Shown one piece after another: positions 8,656-16,555 of a stretch of DNA of 64,000 nt. Under the pieces are notes generated by a model. That model ran no database searches. It was given only the letters and a program-made list of their open reading frames with translations, and had not been told where the DNA came from. This DNA comes from Kitasatospora sp. MMS16-BH015 (GTDB lineage: Bacteria > Actinomycetota > Actinomycetes > Streptomycetales > Streptomycetaceae). The stretch covers positions 6,339,001 to 6,403,000 of the forward strand of contig NZ_CP025394.1 in assembly GCF_002943525.1 (NCBI RefSeq). Reading direction: 5' to 3'. Position numbers and translations under genes: made by a program. Position 1 is the first letter of the stretch, and every line of letters starts with the position of its first letter.

Positions 8656-8789
8656 GGCTGAGCTCCGTACGGCCGAAGGTGGGCAATCGTCCTCGCGGGC
8701 TCGCGGTGAGCTCGCAAGGACGATTCTGCCCTACTCGGGCGTGCCACCCGGCAGGCTCAGGGGCCGCCCGGCCCATGGTGCGGGGCCGC

Positions 8790-9251
8790 TCAGGACTCGC
8801 TGGCGAAGAGCTTGAGCACCGGCACGCCGACCTTGTGGCGGGCCTGGGAGGCCCAGTCGCGGTGGAAGAACTCCTCGACGAAGTGCGGGGAGGTCAGCAC
8901 CAGCACTTCGTCGGCCGCGCTCTCCTCGACCACCTCGCGCAGTCTCTCCAGTGGCTGCGCCTCGACCACCTCGCCGATCGCCTCGGCGCCGGCGGCGCGG
9001 AGGTGGCGGAGGCTGTGTTCGAGGGATTCGCCCGCGAGAGTGGGCGTGTTCTCGGTCTCGTCCCGCTCGTGGGCGACCTTGTCCAGGTGGCCGAGGGCGA
9101 CGTCGTCGAGCGCGCGGAGCAGCTCGTCCTGCTTTCCACGGGGTTGCATCAGGACGACGAAGGAGACCTTCTCCTCGCCGTGGAGCGTGGTCACCAGCTC
9201 CACGTCGGCGTCGGAGAGCGCCTTTTCGATCATCAATACGGTCTTGAACAC
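8790..9251 (-). CDS. Conserved actinobacterial protein of unknown function
   Basis: Protein of 153 aa, 134 bases upstream of murC. Visible features are an N-terminal strand-rich segment with VELVTTLHGEEKVSFVVLMQPRG, a charged helical middle (LLRALDDVALGHLDKVAHERD), and a C-terminal alternating alpha/beta part with DEVLVLTSPHFVEEFFHRDWASQARHKVGVPVLKLF. The C-terminal half resembles a small nucleotide-binding or universal-stress-type fold, but I cannot assign a family. Homologues have sometimes been labelled indole-3-glycerol phosphate synthase; the length and absence of a TIM barrel do not support that. The GTG start at 9251 has AAGGGA eight bases upstream. Function unknown. Confidence 0.8.
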   Translation of the reverse strand: MFKTVLMIEKALSDADVELVTTLHGEEKVSFVVLMQPRGKQDELLRALDDVALGHLDKVAHERDETENTPTLAGESLEHSLRHLRAAGAEAIGEVVEAQPLERLREVVEESAADEVLVLTSPHFVEEFFHRDWASQARHKVGVPVLKLFASES

Positions 9252-9359
9252 GTGAGTCCCTTCGCGGTTGCAAACCCCCGGGTCCGGCCTATCCCATAGT
9301 GCCCGGAGGAAGCTTTCCTCACGCGGCACACGCGCCACACAGGCCACGTAGGAGGCAAA

Positions 9360-10226
9360 TCACCCCGAACTGGGCGCGGAATCGTCCGGACGCGGGTATC
9401 GCAGGTAGCGGGTGAAGAGGAAACCTTTCTCCTCGATCAATGAGACCAGCCGCATCCGCCGCACGTCCGGCATTTGGGCACCATGCAGGATGCGCGGCGC
9501 GTCGCCGCCGGTCAGCAGGGGTGCCAGCGAGAGGCAGAGCTCGTCCAGCAGGCCTGCGGCGGCCAGTTGGGCGAGCAGCCGGGGGCCGCCCTCGGTCAGC
9601 TGGCGGGTCCAGCCGCGGGCCGCCAGCGCGGCGGTGGCGACGGCCAGATCGACGGAGCCGGAGCCCGCCGTGATCACCTCCGCCACCGCGCGGACCTCGG
9701 CCAGCCGTTCGATCGGTGCGTCCACGGGTGCGATCACCACGGTGGGCACCAGCGGCTCGGTGAACAGCGGGGCGGTCAGGTCCAGGTCGAGGCTGCGGGT
9801 GACCACCGCGATCACCGGGGCCGGCGCCTGGCCGGCCGCCGCCCGGGCCGCTGCGAACTCCTTCCGCGCCCGCCCCGGCCGGTACCCCTCGGCGCGGACC
9901 GTCTCGGCCCCCACCAGCACCACGTCCGCGAGCGCCCGCAGCACCCCGAAGATCCGCTTGTCCGCCTCGCTCGACAGCCCCTCCGAGAGCCCCTCCAGCC
10001 GGGCCGCCCCGTCCAGCCCGGACACCATGTTGGCCCGCAGCCACGGCCGGCCGTGGCCGACCGCGGCGGGGTAGGCGTAGGTGGCGGCGAGGGCCGCCAG
10101 CGAGCCGGGGCCGTCCGCACGGTCTTGGACTTGGCCCCCGGTTCGGCCCTCGGCCTGGGCCTCGGTCGTGTCCTCGGCCCGGTCCTCGGTGTGGTCGAGG
10201 TCGCACGGGTTGATCAGCTGCTGCAT
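9360..10226 (-). CDS. Pyrimidine reductase family protein (RibD C-terminal/DHFR-like)
   Basis: Protein of 288 aa with a RibD_C-type NADPH reductase domain (about 55-275). Motifs: RPWLRANMVSGLDGAARL at the first strand, ADVVLVGAETVRAEGY (dinucleotide loop), PVIAVVTRSLDLDL, WTRQLTEGGPRLLAQLAAAGLLDELCLSLAPLL and GFLFTRYLR. This fold reduces the ribosyl side chain of pyrimidine intermediates of riboflavin synthesis, but stand-alone copies often act on other substrates. The first 45 residues are acidic and repetitive (DRAED, TGGQVQDRAD), low complexity and probably disordered. It is divergent from zapE with only 35 bases between starts. Confidence 0.85.
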   Translation of the reverse strand: MQQLINPCDLDHTEDRAEDTTEAQAEGRTGGQVQDRADGPGSLAALAATYAYPAAVGHGRPWLRANMVSGLDGAARLEGLSEGLSSEADKRIFGVLRALADVVLVGAETVRAEGYRPGRARKEFAAARAAAGQAPAPVIAVVTRSLDLDLTAPLFTEPLVPTVVIAPVDAPIERLAEVRAVAEVITAGSGSVDLAVATAALAARGWTRQLTEGGPRLLAQLAAAGLLDELCLSLAPLLTGGDAPRILHGAQMPDVRRMRLVSLIEEKGFLFTRYLRYPRPDDSAPSSG

Positions 10227-10261
10227 GGGACCGAGTCTTCCACGGCGCGTACCCTCTTACC

Positions 10262-11344
10262 GTGCCTGCTGCCTCTCACTCCGACGCCATAGCGACCCCG
10301 GCCGACCCGGCCCCGGCCGTCGCCGGGCCGATCGCGCTCACCGACCGCCGTCCCGTGGTGCCCGCCGAGCGGCTGGTCGCCGAGATGGTGCCGCCGCCGC
10401 GCTTCGCCGGGGTGAGCTTCGGCAGCTACCTGCCCGACACCAGCCAGCCGAGCCAGTACGAGGCCGTGCAGGTGCTCGAACAGTTCGCGGCCGGGTTGAA
10501 CGTTGCTTCGGCGGCGCCGAAGCGCGGCTGGTTCCGCCGCTCGGCGCCGGTGCCCACCGGTCCGGCCGGGGTCTACCTGGACGGCGGCTACGGCGTCGGC
10601 AAGACCCACCTGCTCGCCTCGCTCTGGCACGCCACCCCCGGGCCGAAGGCCTTCGGCACCTTCGTCGAGCTGACCAACCTGGTCGGCGCGCTCGGCTTTC
10701 AGCAGGCCGTCCAGACGCTCTCCACCCACCGGCTGCTCTGCATCGACGAGTTCGAGCTGGACGACCCGGGTGACACCGTGCTGGTCTCCACCCTGCTCAG
10801 CCGCCTGGTGGAGAACGGCGTCAAGCTCTGCGCCACCTCCAACACGCTGCCCGAGAAGCTCGGCGAGGGCCGGTTCGCCGCCGCCGACTTCCTGCGCGAG
10901 ATCCAGGGGCTCTCGGCGCACTTCCGGCCGCTGCGGATCGACGGCCAGGACTACCGCCACCGCGGCCTGCCCGAGGCCCCGCCGCCGTACGCCGACGCCG
11001 ACGTCACCGCCCGCGCGGCCGGCACCCCGGGCGCCTCCCTGGACGACTTCGACGCCCTGCTCGAACACCTCAAGGTGGTCCACCCCAGCCGCTACGGCGC
11101 GCTGCTCGACGACGTCCACGCCGTCTTCCTCCGCGGCGTCCACCAGGTCGACGACCAGTCCACCGCCCTGCGCCTGGTCGTCCTGGCCGACCGCATGTAC
11201 GACCGCGAACTCCCCATCACCGCCTCCGGCCTCCCCTTCGACCAGGTCTTCCCCGAGGAGCTGCTCCGCGGCGGCTACCGCAAGAAGTACCTCCGCGCCA
11301 TCTCCCGCCTGGTCGCCCTGGCCCGCGACAGCGCCAAGGGCTGA
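10262..11344 (+). CDS. zapE: Cell division protein ZapE (AFG1-like ATPase)
   Basis: Protein of 360 aa. AFG1/ZapE P-loop ATPases: Walker A is GGYGVGKTHLLASLWH (about 108-123), Walker B is RLLCIDEFELDDPGD, and sensor 1 is KLCATSNTLPEKLGEGRF, a family hallmark. The C-terminal part has DRMYDRELPITASG and GGYRKKYLRAISRL. In E. coli ZapE binds FtsZ in an ATP-dependent way; the actinobacterial role is unproven. A roughly 30-residue insertion (LNVASAAPKRGWFRR) lies before the P-loop. The GTG start is at 10262, divergent from the RibD-like gene. Confidence 0.9.
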   Translation: MPAASHSDAIATPADPAPAVAGPIALTDRRPVVPAERLVAEMVPPPRFAGVSFGSYLPDTSQPSQYEAVQVLEQFAAGLNVASAAPKRGWFRRSAPVPTGPAGVYLDGGYGVGKTHLLASLWHATPGPKAFGTFVELTNLVGALGFQQAVQTLSTHRLLCIDEFELDDPGDTVLVSTLLSRLVENGVKLCATSNTLPEKLGEGRFAAADFLREIQGLSAHFRPLRIDGQDYRHRGLPEAPPPYADADVTARAAGTPGASLDDFDALLEHLKVVHPSRYGALLDDVHAVFLRGVHQVDDQSTALRLVVLADRMYDRELPITASGLPFDQVFPEELLRGGYRKKYLRAISRLVALARDSAKG

Positions 11345-11380
11345 CCCGCCGCCCGGGTGACCCCGCCGTCCGTCGCGCGT

Positions 11381-11403
11381 TCTCCTTCCGGAGCGGAAGG
11401 AGA
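11381..11403 (+). promoter_or_regulatory. Hairpin/operator overlapping the toxin ribosome binding site
   Basis: TCTCCTTCCG-GAG-CGGAAGGAGA is a perfect 10-base-pair inverted repeat whose right arm contains the AAGGAGA ribosome site of the gene starting at 11409. It could be the operator bound by the antitoxin or complex, an RNA hairpin that hides the ribosome site, or a terminator of zapE. Confidence 0.6.
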
Positions 11404-11408
11404 CGCGG

Positions 11409-11777
11409 GTGGGCGGCGAGTGGTATTCGATCGAGCTGGAGCCCGAGGTCCGAGAGTGGCTGGAGCGCTGTTCGCTCGGCGAGTACCGGGCTGCGGAGCG
11501 GTTCGCCGACCGCCTGGCCGAGGAGGGCGAGCTGCTGCCCTTCCCGATCGCCAGCCACCTCGGCGGACCGGTGCGCGAGCTGCGGATCGGACCGATGCGG
11601 GTGACCTATTGGCTTGCCCCCGGTAGGAGGGCTGTCCTTCTGACCGTCTTCCGCAAGACTAGGAGCAGCGAGGTGTACCAGGTCGAGCGCGCGATCCGGG
11701 TACAGAAGACGTGTGCGGCGCAGCACGGCCCGGCGGAGGGCCACGACACCTACAGCAGGGCCGAGGAGGAGCTGTGA
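11409..11777 (+). CDS. HigB/RelE-superfamily toxin of a type II toxin-antitoxin pair
   Basis: Protein of 122 aa. EWYSIELEPEVREWLERC, ADRLAEEGELLPFPIASHLGGPVRELRIGPMRVTYWLAPGRRAVLLTVFRKTR is the phage-derived Gp49/HigB pattern: two helices, then the RELR strand and the VLLTVFRK strand with basic residues typical of ribosome-dependent mRNA interferases. The GTG start at 11409 has AAGGAG eight bases upstream. Its last codons overlap the next gene by four bases (GTGA), indicating translational coupling. Toxin-first order matches HigBA. The C-terminal tail (from about 100) is polar and non-conserved. Toxicity is inferred from family. Confidence 0.82.
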   Translation: MGGEWYSIELEPEVREWLERCSLGEYRAAERFADRLAEEGELLPFPIASHLGGPVRELRIGPMRVTYWLAPGRRAVLLTVFRKTRSSEVYQVERAIRVQKTCAAQHGPAEGHDTYSRAEEEL

Positions 11778-12082
11778 GCCGGGGCTACCACACCAGCTGG
11801 ACGGTGCCGTCTGCGGACCGGGAGACCGAGGAGTACCGGGCGGCCGGGCGGCGGATGGCGTTGGCCGAGGCCGTGTACGGCAGGCGCTCCGCGCTCGGGT
11901 GGAGCATCGCGGAGCTTGCTGAGCGGGCCGGGCTGACCGAGGCGGAGGTGGAGAGCGTCGAGGAGAGCGGCACCGACCCGACGCTGGAGCTGATCGAGCG
12001 GCTGGCCGGGGCGCTCGACGCCGAGGCCAGGGTGGACCCGGCGCGGGAGCCGGTGGTGCGGTTCGTCCCGCACGCGGCCTGA
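11774..12082 (+). CDS. HigA-like helix-turn-helix antitoxin
   Basis: Protein of 102 aa. An XRE-type helix-turn-helix occupies about residues 22-80: GRRMALAEAVYGRRSALGWSIAELAERAG, then EAEVESVEESGTDPTLELIERLAGAL. The GTG start at 11774 overlaps the toxin stop (GTGA). As in other HigA proteins, it should bind and neutralise the toxin and repress the operon, possibly at the inverted repeat at 11381-11403. The longer in-frame ORF upstream lies inside the toxin gene and is not the start. Confidence 0.82.
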   Translation: MSRGYHTSWTVPSADRETEEYRAAGRRMALAEAVYGRRSALGWSIAELAERAGLTEAEVESVEESGTDPTLELIERLAGALDAEARVDPAREPVVRFVPHAA

Positions 12083-12229
12083 GCCAGGCTGTGGTCGTCC
12101 CGACCTGACGGGGTGCGGGGGGCCTGACCGGGTCGTGGGCGATCCGTGGGGGTGTGGTCCGCGGGCGTGGCGGGCCGCGGAGGCCGGAAGCGGGCCCGGT
12201 TGTCGGTCGGGGGTCGTACCGTGGAGCTC

Positions 12230-14320
12230 GTGCGTCCCATCACGAGTATTGAGCGGTCCGTGGCGCCCTTCGAGGTCGTCAGTCCCTACCAGCCCAGTGG
12301 CGACCAGCCGGCGGCCATCGCCGAGCTGGAGCGCCGGATCCGCGCGGGGGAGAAGGACGTCGTCCTGCTCGGTGCCACCGGTACCGGCAAGTCGGCGACC
12401 ACCGCGTGGATGATCGAGAAGTTGCAGCGCCCCACGCTGGTGATGGCGCCGAACAAGACGCTGGCTGCCCAGCTGGCCAACGAGTTCCGCGAGCTGCTGC
12501 CGAACAACGCGGTCGAGTACTTCGTCTCGTACTACGACTACTACCAGCCCGAGGCGTACGTCCCGCAGACGGACACCTACATCGAGAAGGACTCCTCGAT
12601 CAACGAGGAGGTCGAGCGCCTGCGCCACTCGGCCACCAACTCGCTGCTCACCCGGCGGGACGTGATCGTGGTCGCGTCCGTCTCCTGCATCTACGGCCTC
12701 GGCACCCCGCAGGAGTACGTCGACCGGATGGTGCCGCTCAAGGTCGGCGAGGAGATCGACCGGGACGCGCTGCTGCGCCGCTTCGTCGACATCCAGTACA
12801 CCCGCAACGACCTGGCCTTCACCCGCGGCACCTTCCGCGTCCGGGGCGACACCATCGAGATCTTCCCGGTGTACGAGGAGCTCGCCGTCCGGATCGAGAT
12901 GTTCGGCGACGAGATCGAGGCGCTGTACACGCTGCACCCGCTCACCGGCGAGATCATCAGCCAGGACGACTCCGTCTACGTCTTCCCGGCCTCGCACTAC
13001 GTGGCCGGCCCCGAGCGGATGGAGCGCGCGGTCAACGCCATCGAGCGCGAGCTGGAGGAGACGCTCGCCAGGATGGAGAAGCAGGGCAAGCTGCTGGAGG
13101 CCCAGCGGCTGCGGATGCGCACCACGTACGACATCGAGATGCTGCGCCAGATCGGCACCTGCTCGGGCGTCGAGAACTACTCGATGCACTTCGACGGCCG
13201 CGAGCCCGGCACCGCGCCGAACACGCTGCTCGACTACTTCCCCGAGGACTTCCTGCTCGTCATCGACGAGTCGCACGTGACGGTGCCGCAGATCGGCGCG
13301 ATGTACGAGGGCGACGCCGCGCGCAAGCGCACGCTGGTCGAGCACGGGTTCCGGCTGCCCTCGGCGATGGACAACCGGCCGCTCAAGTGGGAGGAGTTCC
13401 TGGAGCGGGTCGGCCAGACGGTCTACCTCTCGGCCACGCCCGGCAAGTACGAGCTGAGCCGCGGCGACGGCACGGTGCAGCAGATCATCCGCCCGACCGG
13501 CCTGATCGACCCCGAGGTGATCGTCAAGCCGACCGAGGGCCAGATCGACGACCTGGTGCACGAGGTGCGCAAGCGGGTGGAGAAGGACGAGCGCGTCCTG
13601 GTCACCACGCTGACCAAGAAGATGGCCGAGGACCTCACCGACTACATGCTCGGCCTCGACATCCGGGTCCGGTACCTGCACAGCGACGTGGACACGCTGC
13701 GCCGGGTCGAGCTGCTGCGCGAGCTGCGGGCGGGCCGGTTCGACGTGCTGGTCGGCATCAACCTGCTCCGTGAGGGCCTCGACCTGCCCGAGGTCTCGCT
13801 GGTGGCGATCCTGGACGCCGACAAGGAGGGCTTCCTGCGCTCCGGCACCTCGCTGATCCAGACCATCGGCCGTGCCGCCCGTAACGTCTCGGGCGAGGTG
13901 CACATGTACGCCGACCGGATCACCCCCTCGATGGAGCTGGCGATCGAGGAGACCAACCGGCGCCGGGCCGTCCAGCAGGCGTACAACACCGAGCACGGGA
14001 TCGACCCGCAGCCGCTTCGGAAGAAGATCGGCGACATCCTCGACACGCTCAACCGCGAGGACCTGGACACCGAGGAGCTGCTGGCCACCGGCTACCGGGG
14101 TCAGGGCAAGGGCAAGGCCCCGGTGCCGGCCCTGGGCGCCGACCGGAAGGCCGGCAAGAACCTCCCGGCGACCGAACTGGCTGATCTGATCCAGCAGTTG
14201 ACGGAGCAGATGCACCGGGCCGCGGCCGACCTCCAGTTCGAGGTGGCGGCCCGCTGGCGGGACGAGATCGGGGAGCTGAAGAAGGAGCTCCGGCAGATGC
14301 GGGAGGCCGGGATGGCCTGA
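12230..14320 (+). CDS. uvrB: Excinuclease ABC subunit B
   Basis: Protein of 696 aa, the damage-verifying helicase-like subunit of nucleotide excision repair, acting with the UvrA (19875) and UvrC (48408) encoded in this window. Seen: Walker A LLGATGTGKSATTAW, the damage-probing beta-hairpin around SYYDYYQPEAYVP, the DEAD-box variant VIDESHVTVPQ, helicase motif VGINLLREGLDLPEVSLV, QTIGRAARN, and the C-terminal UVR motif DLQFEVAARWRDEIGELKKEL that contacts UvrC. I selected the GTG at 12230, where GGAG precedes and the family sequence (RPITSIERSVAPFEVVSPYQ) begins; an ATG 28 codons earlier lacks homology. Confidence 0.97.
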   Translation: MRPITSIERSVAPFEVVSPYQPSGDQPAAIAELERRIRAGEKDVVLLGATGTGKSATTAWMIEKLQRPTLVMAPNKTLAAQLANEFRELLPNNAVEYFVSYYDYYQPEAYVPQTDTYIEKDSSINEEVERLRHSATNSLLTRRDVIVVASVSCIYGLGTPQEYVDRMVPLKVGEEIDRDALLRRFVDIQYTRNDLAFTRGTFRVRGDTIEIFPVYEELAVRIEMFGDEIEALYTLHPLTGEIISQDDSVYVFPASHYVAGPERMERAVNAIERELEETLARMEKQGKLLEAQRLRMRTTYDIEMLRQIGTCSGVENYSMHFDGREPGTAPNTLLDYFPEDFLLVIDESHVTVPQIGAMYEGDAARKRTLVEHGFRLPSAMDNRPLKWEEFLERVGQTVYLSATPGKYELSRGDGTVQQIIRPTGLIDPEVIVKPTEGQIDDLVHEVRKRVEKDERVLVTTLTKKMAEDLTDYMLGLDIRVRYLHSDVDTLRRVELLRELRAGRFDVLVGINLLREGLDLPEVSLVAILDADKEGFLRSGTSLIQTIGRAARNVSGEVHMYADRITPSMELAIEETNRRRAVQQAYNTEHGIDPQPLRKKIGDILDTLNREDLDTEELLATGYRGQGKGKAPVPALGADRKAGKNLPATELADLIQQLTEQMHRAAADLQFEVAARWRDEIGELKKELRQMREAGMA

Positions 14321-14522
14321 GGCGCCACCGCCTCCGGGCGGGGTGTTCGCCGGGGGTGTTCGCCCGGGGTGTTCGCCGGTGGGCCACGGGATGTTCGTCC
14401 CGTGGCCACGGCGGGCCCGGGCGCACGAAATCCGGCAGCGGCGAGGGCGGTGCAGGGCCTAGGCTGGCCTGCGGGTACTGCCCTGCGCCGTATCCCCACT
14501 TCCAGGGAGAGAGGACATCACC
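14321..14522 (+). repeat. uvrB-terD spacer with a 13-base tandem repeat
   Basis: In this 202-base spacer GGGTGTTCGCC recurs at 14341, 14354 and 14367, three copies with a 13-base period, and a degenerate fourth (GGATGTTCGTC) lies at 14389. I see no terminator hairpin with a clear loop. The terD ribosome site (GAGAGAGGA) is near 14510. Confidence 0.6.
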
Positions 14523-15104
14523 GTGACGGTGAATCTGGCCAAGGGGCAGCGCGTCAGCCTGCAGAAGAGCTCGGGCGAGACCCTGACGGTCGTCCGGATG
14601 GGTCTGGGCTGGAAGGCGGCGCCCAAGCGGGGGCTGTTCGGCACCCGGACGCGGCAGATCGACCTGGACGCCTCGGCCCTGCTCTACGCCGAGCGCACCC
14701 CCTCGGACGTGGTCTTCTTCCAGCACCTGGTGAGCAACGACGGCTCCGTCCGGCACACCGGTGACAACCTGGTCGGCGGCGCCGGCGCGGGTGGCGACGA
14801 CGAGTCGATCCTGGTCGACCTCACCCAGGTGCCCGCGCACATCACCCAGGTGGTCTTCACGGTCAGCTCGTACACCGGGCAGACCTTCGCCGAGGTGCAG
14901 AACGCGCACTGCCGCCTGGTGGACGAGTCCACCGGCCAGGAGCTGGCCCGCTACGAACTGGCCGGCGGCGGCCCGCACACCGGCCAGATCATGGCCAAGG
15001 TCTTCCGCGACGGCGAGGGCGGCTGGGGCATGCAGGCGATCGGCGCGCCGGCCCGGGCCCGGACCTTCCAGGACATGCTGCCCGCGATCGAGCCGTTCCT
15101 CTAA
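14523..15104 (+). CDS. TerD-family stress protein
   Basis: Protein of 193 aa, a stand-alone TerD domain. Motifs: VNLAKGQRVSLQKSSG at the N-terminus, VRMGLGWKAAP, IDLDASALLYA, DVVFFQHLVSNDGSVRHTGDN (calcium-binding acidic region), DDESILVDLTQVP, VVFTVSSYTGQTFAEVQNAHCRLVD, and a C-terminal GWGMQAIGAPARARTFQDML. TerD proteins bind calcium and are linked to tellurite, phage and membrane stress and, in Streptomyces, to differentiation. A second TerD domain is fused to the nuclease at 3090, and a TerC gene follows directly, so three Ter-family products occur within 13 kb. Confidence 0.92.
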   Translation: MTVNLAKGQRVSLQKSSGETLTVVRMGLGWKAAPKRGLFGTRTRQIDLDASALLYAERTPSDVVFFQHLVSNDGSVRHTGDNLVGGAGAGGDDESILVDLTQVPAHITQVVFTVSSYTGQTFAEVQNAHCRLVDESTGQELARYELAGGGPHTGQIMAKVFRDGEGGWGMQAIGAPARARTFQDMLPAIEPFL

Positions 15105-15157
15105 ACGATCTCCTTTATCTTCCTTTACCTTCTCTTGGTGTTACGGTGGGTGGAAGC

Positions 15158-15296
15158 GGAGGGGAGTACTCCCAACGCGGTGCACCCGTCATCACGGCGG
15201 CCGGTCTCGGCCGCCCGGGGCACCGGCCCGTTCGTACGTGCAGGCGCACGTGCGGTCGTACCGCACCTGCGGTCGTCACGGGTGGAGGAGACCTCC
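15158..15296 (+). ncRNA. yybP-ykoY (manganese) riboswitch upstream of terC
   Basis: In the 258-base leader of the terC gene I find the hallmark GGGGAGTA (15161-15168) within GGAGGGGAGTACTCCC. Its GGAGG (15158-15162) pairs with CCTCC (15292-15296) to form P1. Inside, CACCCGT (15183-15189) pairs exactly with ACGGGTG (15278-15284), and the conserved CGTCA and GGAGGAGACC segments sit at the expected junction. A variable GC-rich arm fills the middle. yybP-ykoY RNAs sense Mn(II) and often control TerC-family genes, so the context agrees. Identified by eye; a covariance-model scan was not run. Confidence 0.8.
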
Positions 15297-15362
15297 GGCA
15301 GACCGACGTAGGACCGGCCCTCGGCCGGCCTCACTTCCGCCGACCTGCCGGAGGAGCAGCAA

Positions 15363-16352
15363 GTGGATGTTTCCGTAAGCCTTTGGGTAGGCACCATCGG
15401 GGTGTTGATCGCCCTGATCGTGGCCGACTTCTTCATCGGGGGGCGCAAGCCGCACGAGGTCTCCATCAAGGAGGCCGGTACCTGGACCGTGGTCTGGGTG
15501 GTGCTGGCGCTGCTCTTCGGCGGTTTCCTCTGGTGGCATTCGGGCTCGCGGCCCGCGGGGGAGTTCTTCGCCGGGTACATCACCGAGAAGTCGCTGAGTG
15601 TCGACAACCTTTTCGTCTTCATCCTGATCATGGGCAAGTTCGCGGTGCCCCGGATCTACCAGCAGCGGGTGCTGATGGTCGGCGTGATCATCGCGCTGGT
15701 GCTGCGTGCGGTCTTCATCGCCGGTGGCGCCGCCCTGGTCACCACGTTCTCCTGGGTCTTCTACATCTTCGGTGCCTTCCTGGTCTGGACGGCCTGGAAG
15801 CTGATCAAGGAAGCCCGGGCGGACGAGGAGGAGGAAGAGTTCGAGGAGAACCGCCTGCTCAAGACCATCGAGGCAAAGTTCCCCTCGACCGATCGTTACC
15901 ACGGTACGAAGCTTTTCATCCGGGAGAACGGCCGTCGCCTGATGACGCCGATGCTGATCGTCATGCTGGCGATCGGTACCACGGACGTACTTTTCGCCCT
16001 GGACTCCATTCCCGCGATCTTCGGCCTGACCCAGGACCCGTACATCGTCTTCACCGCCAACGCCTTCGCCCTGATGGGTCTGCGCCAGCTGTACTTCCTG
16101 ATCGGCGGCCTGCTGAAGAAGCTGGTCCACCTCAGCTACGGCCTCTCGGTGATCCTCGGCTTCATCGGCGTGAAGCTGGTGCTGCACGCGCTGCACGAGA
16201 GCGGTGTCCACGTGCCCGAGATCGGCATCCCGTTCTCGCTCGGGTTCATCGTGGTGGTGCTCGCCGTGACGACGGTGACCAGCCTGGTCGCCTCGAAGCG
16301 GCAGGCGGCCGAGGAGGCGGCCCGGGAGGGCCGGGAGAGCATCGAGGCCTGA
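15363..16352 (+). CDS. TerC-family integral membrane protein (probable manganese exporter)
   Basis: Protein of 329 aa with about eight membrane segments. Family motifs are clear: ADFFIGGRKPHEVSIKEA, GYITEKSLSVDNLFVFILIM (the acidic/Asn membrane motif), and the matching second half LAIGTTDVLFALDSIPAIFGLTQDPYIVFTANAFALMGLRQLYFLI. An acidic cytoplasmic loop (DEEEEEFEENR) separates the two halves. TerC/Alx-type proteins export Mn(II), in some bacteria supporting metalation of secreted proteins. The leader carries a yybP-ykoY riboswitch, so expression should rise with manganese. The GTG start at 15363 follows GGAGGAG. Confidence 0.93.
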   Translation: MDVSVSLWVGTIGVLIALIVADFFIGGRKPHEVSIKEAGTWTVVWVVLALLFGGFLWWHSGSRPAGEFFAGYITEKSLSVDNLFVFILIMGKFAVPRIYQQRVLMVGVIIALVLRAVFIAGGAALVTTFSWVFYIFGAFLVWTAWKLIKEARADEEEEEFEENRLLKTIEAKFPSTDRYHGTKLFIRENGRRLMTPMLIVMLAIGTTDVLFALDSIPAIFGLTQDPYIVFTANAFALMGLRQLYFLIGGLLKKLVHLSYGLSVILGFIGVKLVLHALHESGVHVPEIGIPFSLGFIVVVLAVTTVTSLVASKRQAAEEAAREGRESIEA

Positions 16353-16378
16353 CCCCGCTCCACCGGGGAGCTGCGGCG

Positions 16379-16495
16379 GGCCCGTCGCCGGTCGATCGCT
16401 GCGAGAGGGGCGGCGAACACCATCTGATCTGCGACGGTGGCGGCGCCCCGCTCCAGGTGACCACCACCGCGGCCAACGCCAACGACGTGACCCAG
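16379..16495 (+). pseudogene. Fragment of an IS5-type transposase
   Basis: The 39 codons read GPSPVDRCERGG, EHHLICDGGGAPLQ, VTTTAANANDVTQ. This is the signature segment of actinobacterial IS5-family transposases (canonically GPSPVDR..SKHH..ICD..GTPL.V..TAANVNDVTQ). Nothing recognisable precedes or follows: the downstream QTLALVDGIP and GDKGYDS motifs are missing and no start codon fits. It is a dead remnant lying between terC and the small membrane gene. Confidence 0.75.
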
Positions 16496-16555
16496 GGCCC
16501 GGCCCAGCCGGTGGTGCGTGCGGTGCTGTCGGCGCCGGCCGGCCGTGGCGAGCCG

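Noticed and set aside
8790..9251. Indole-3-glycerol phosphate synthase label for the gene upstream of murC
   Set aside because: At 153 residues it is too short for the TIM barrel and has none of the TrpC motifs, so I left it as unknown.
11750..14215. 821-codon minus-strand frame opposite uvrB
   Set aside because: Same artefact; it also crosses the antitoxin gene.
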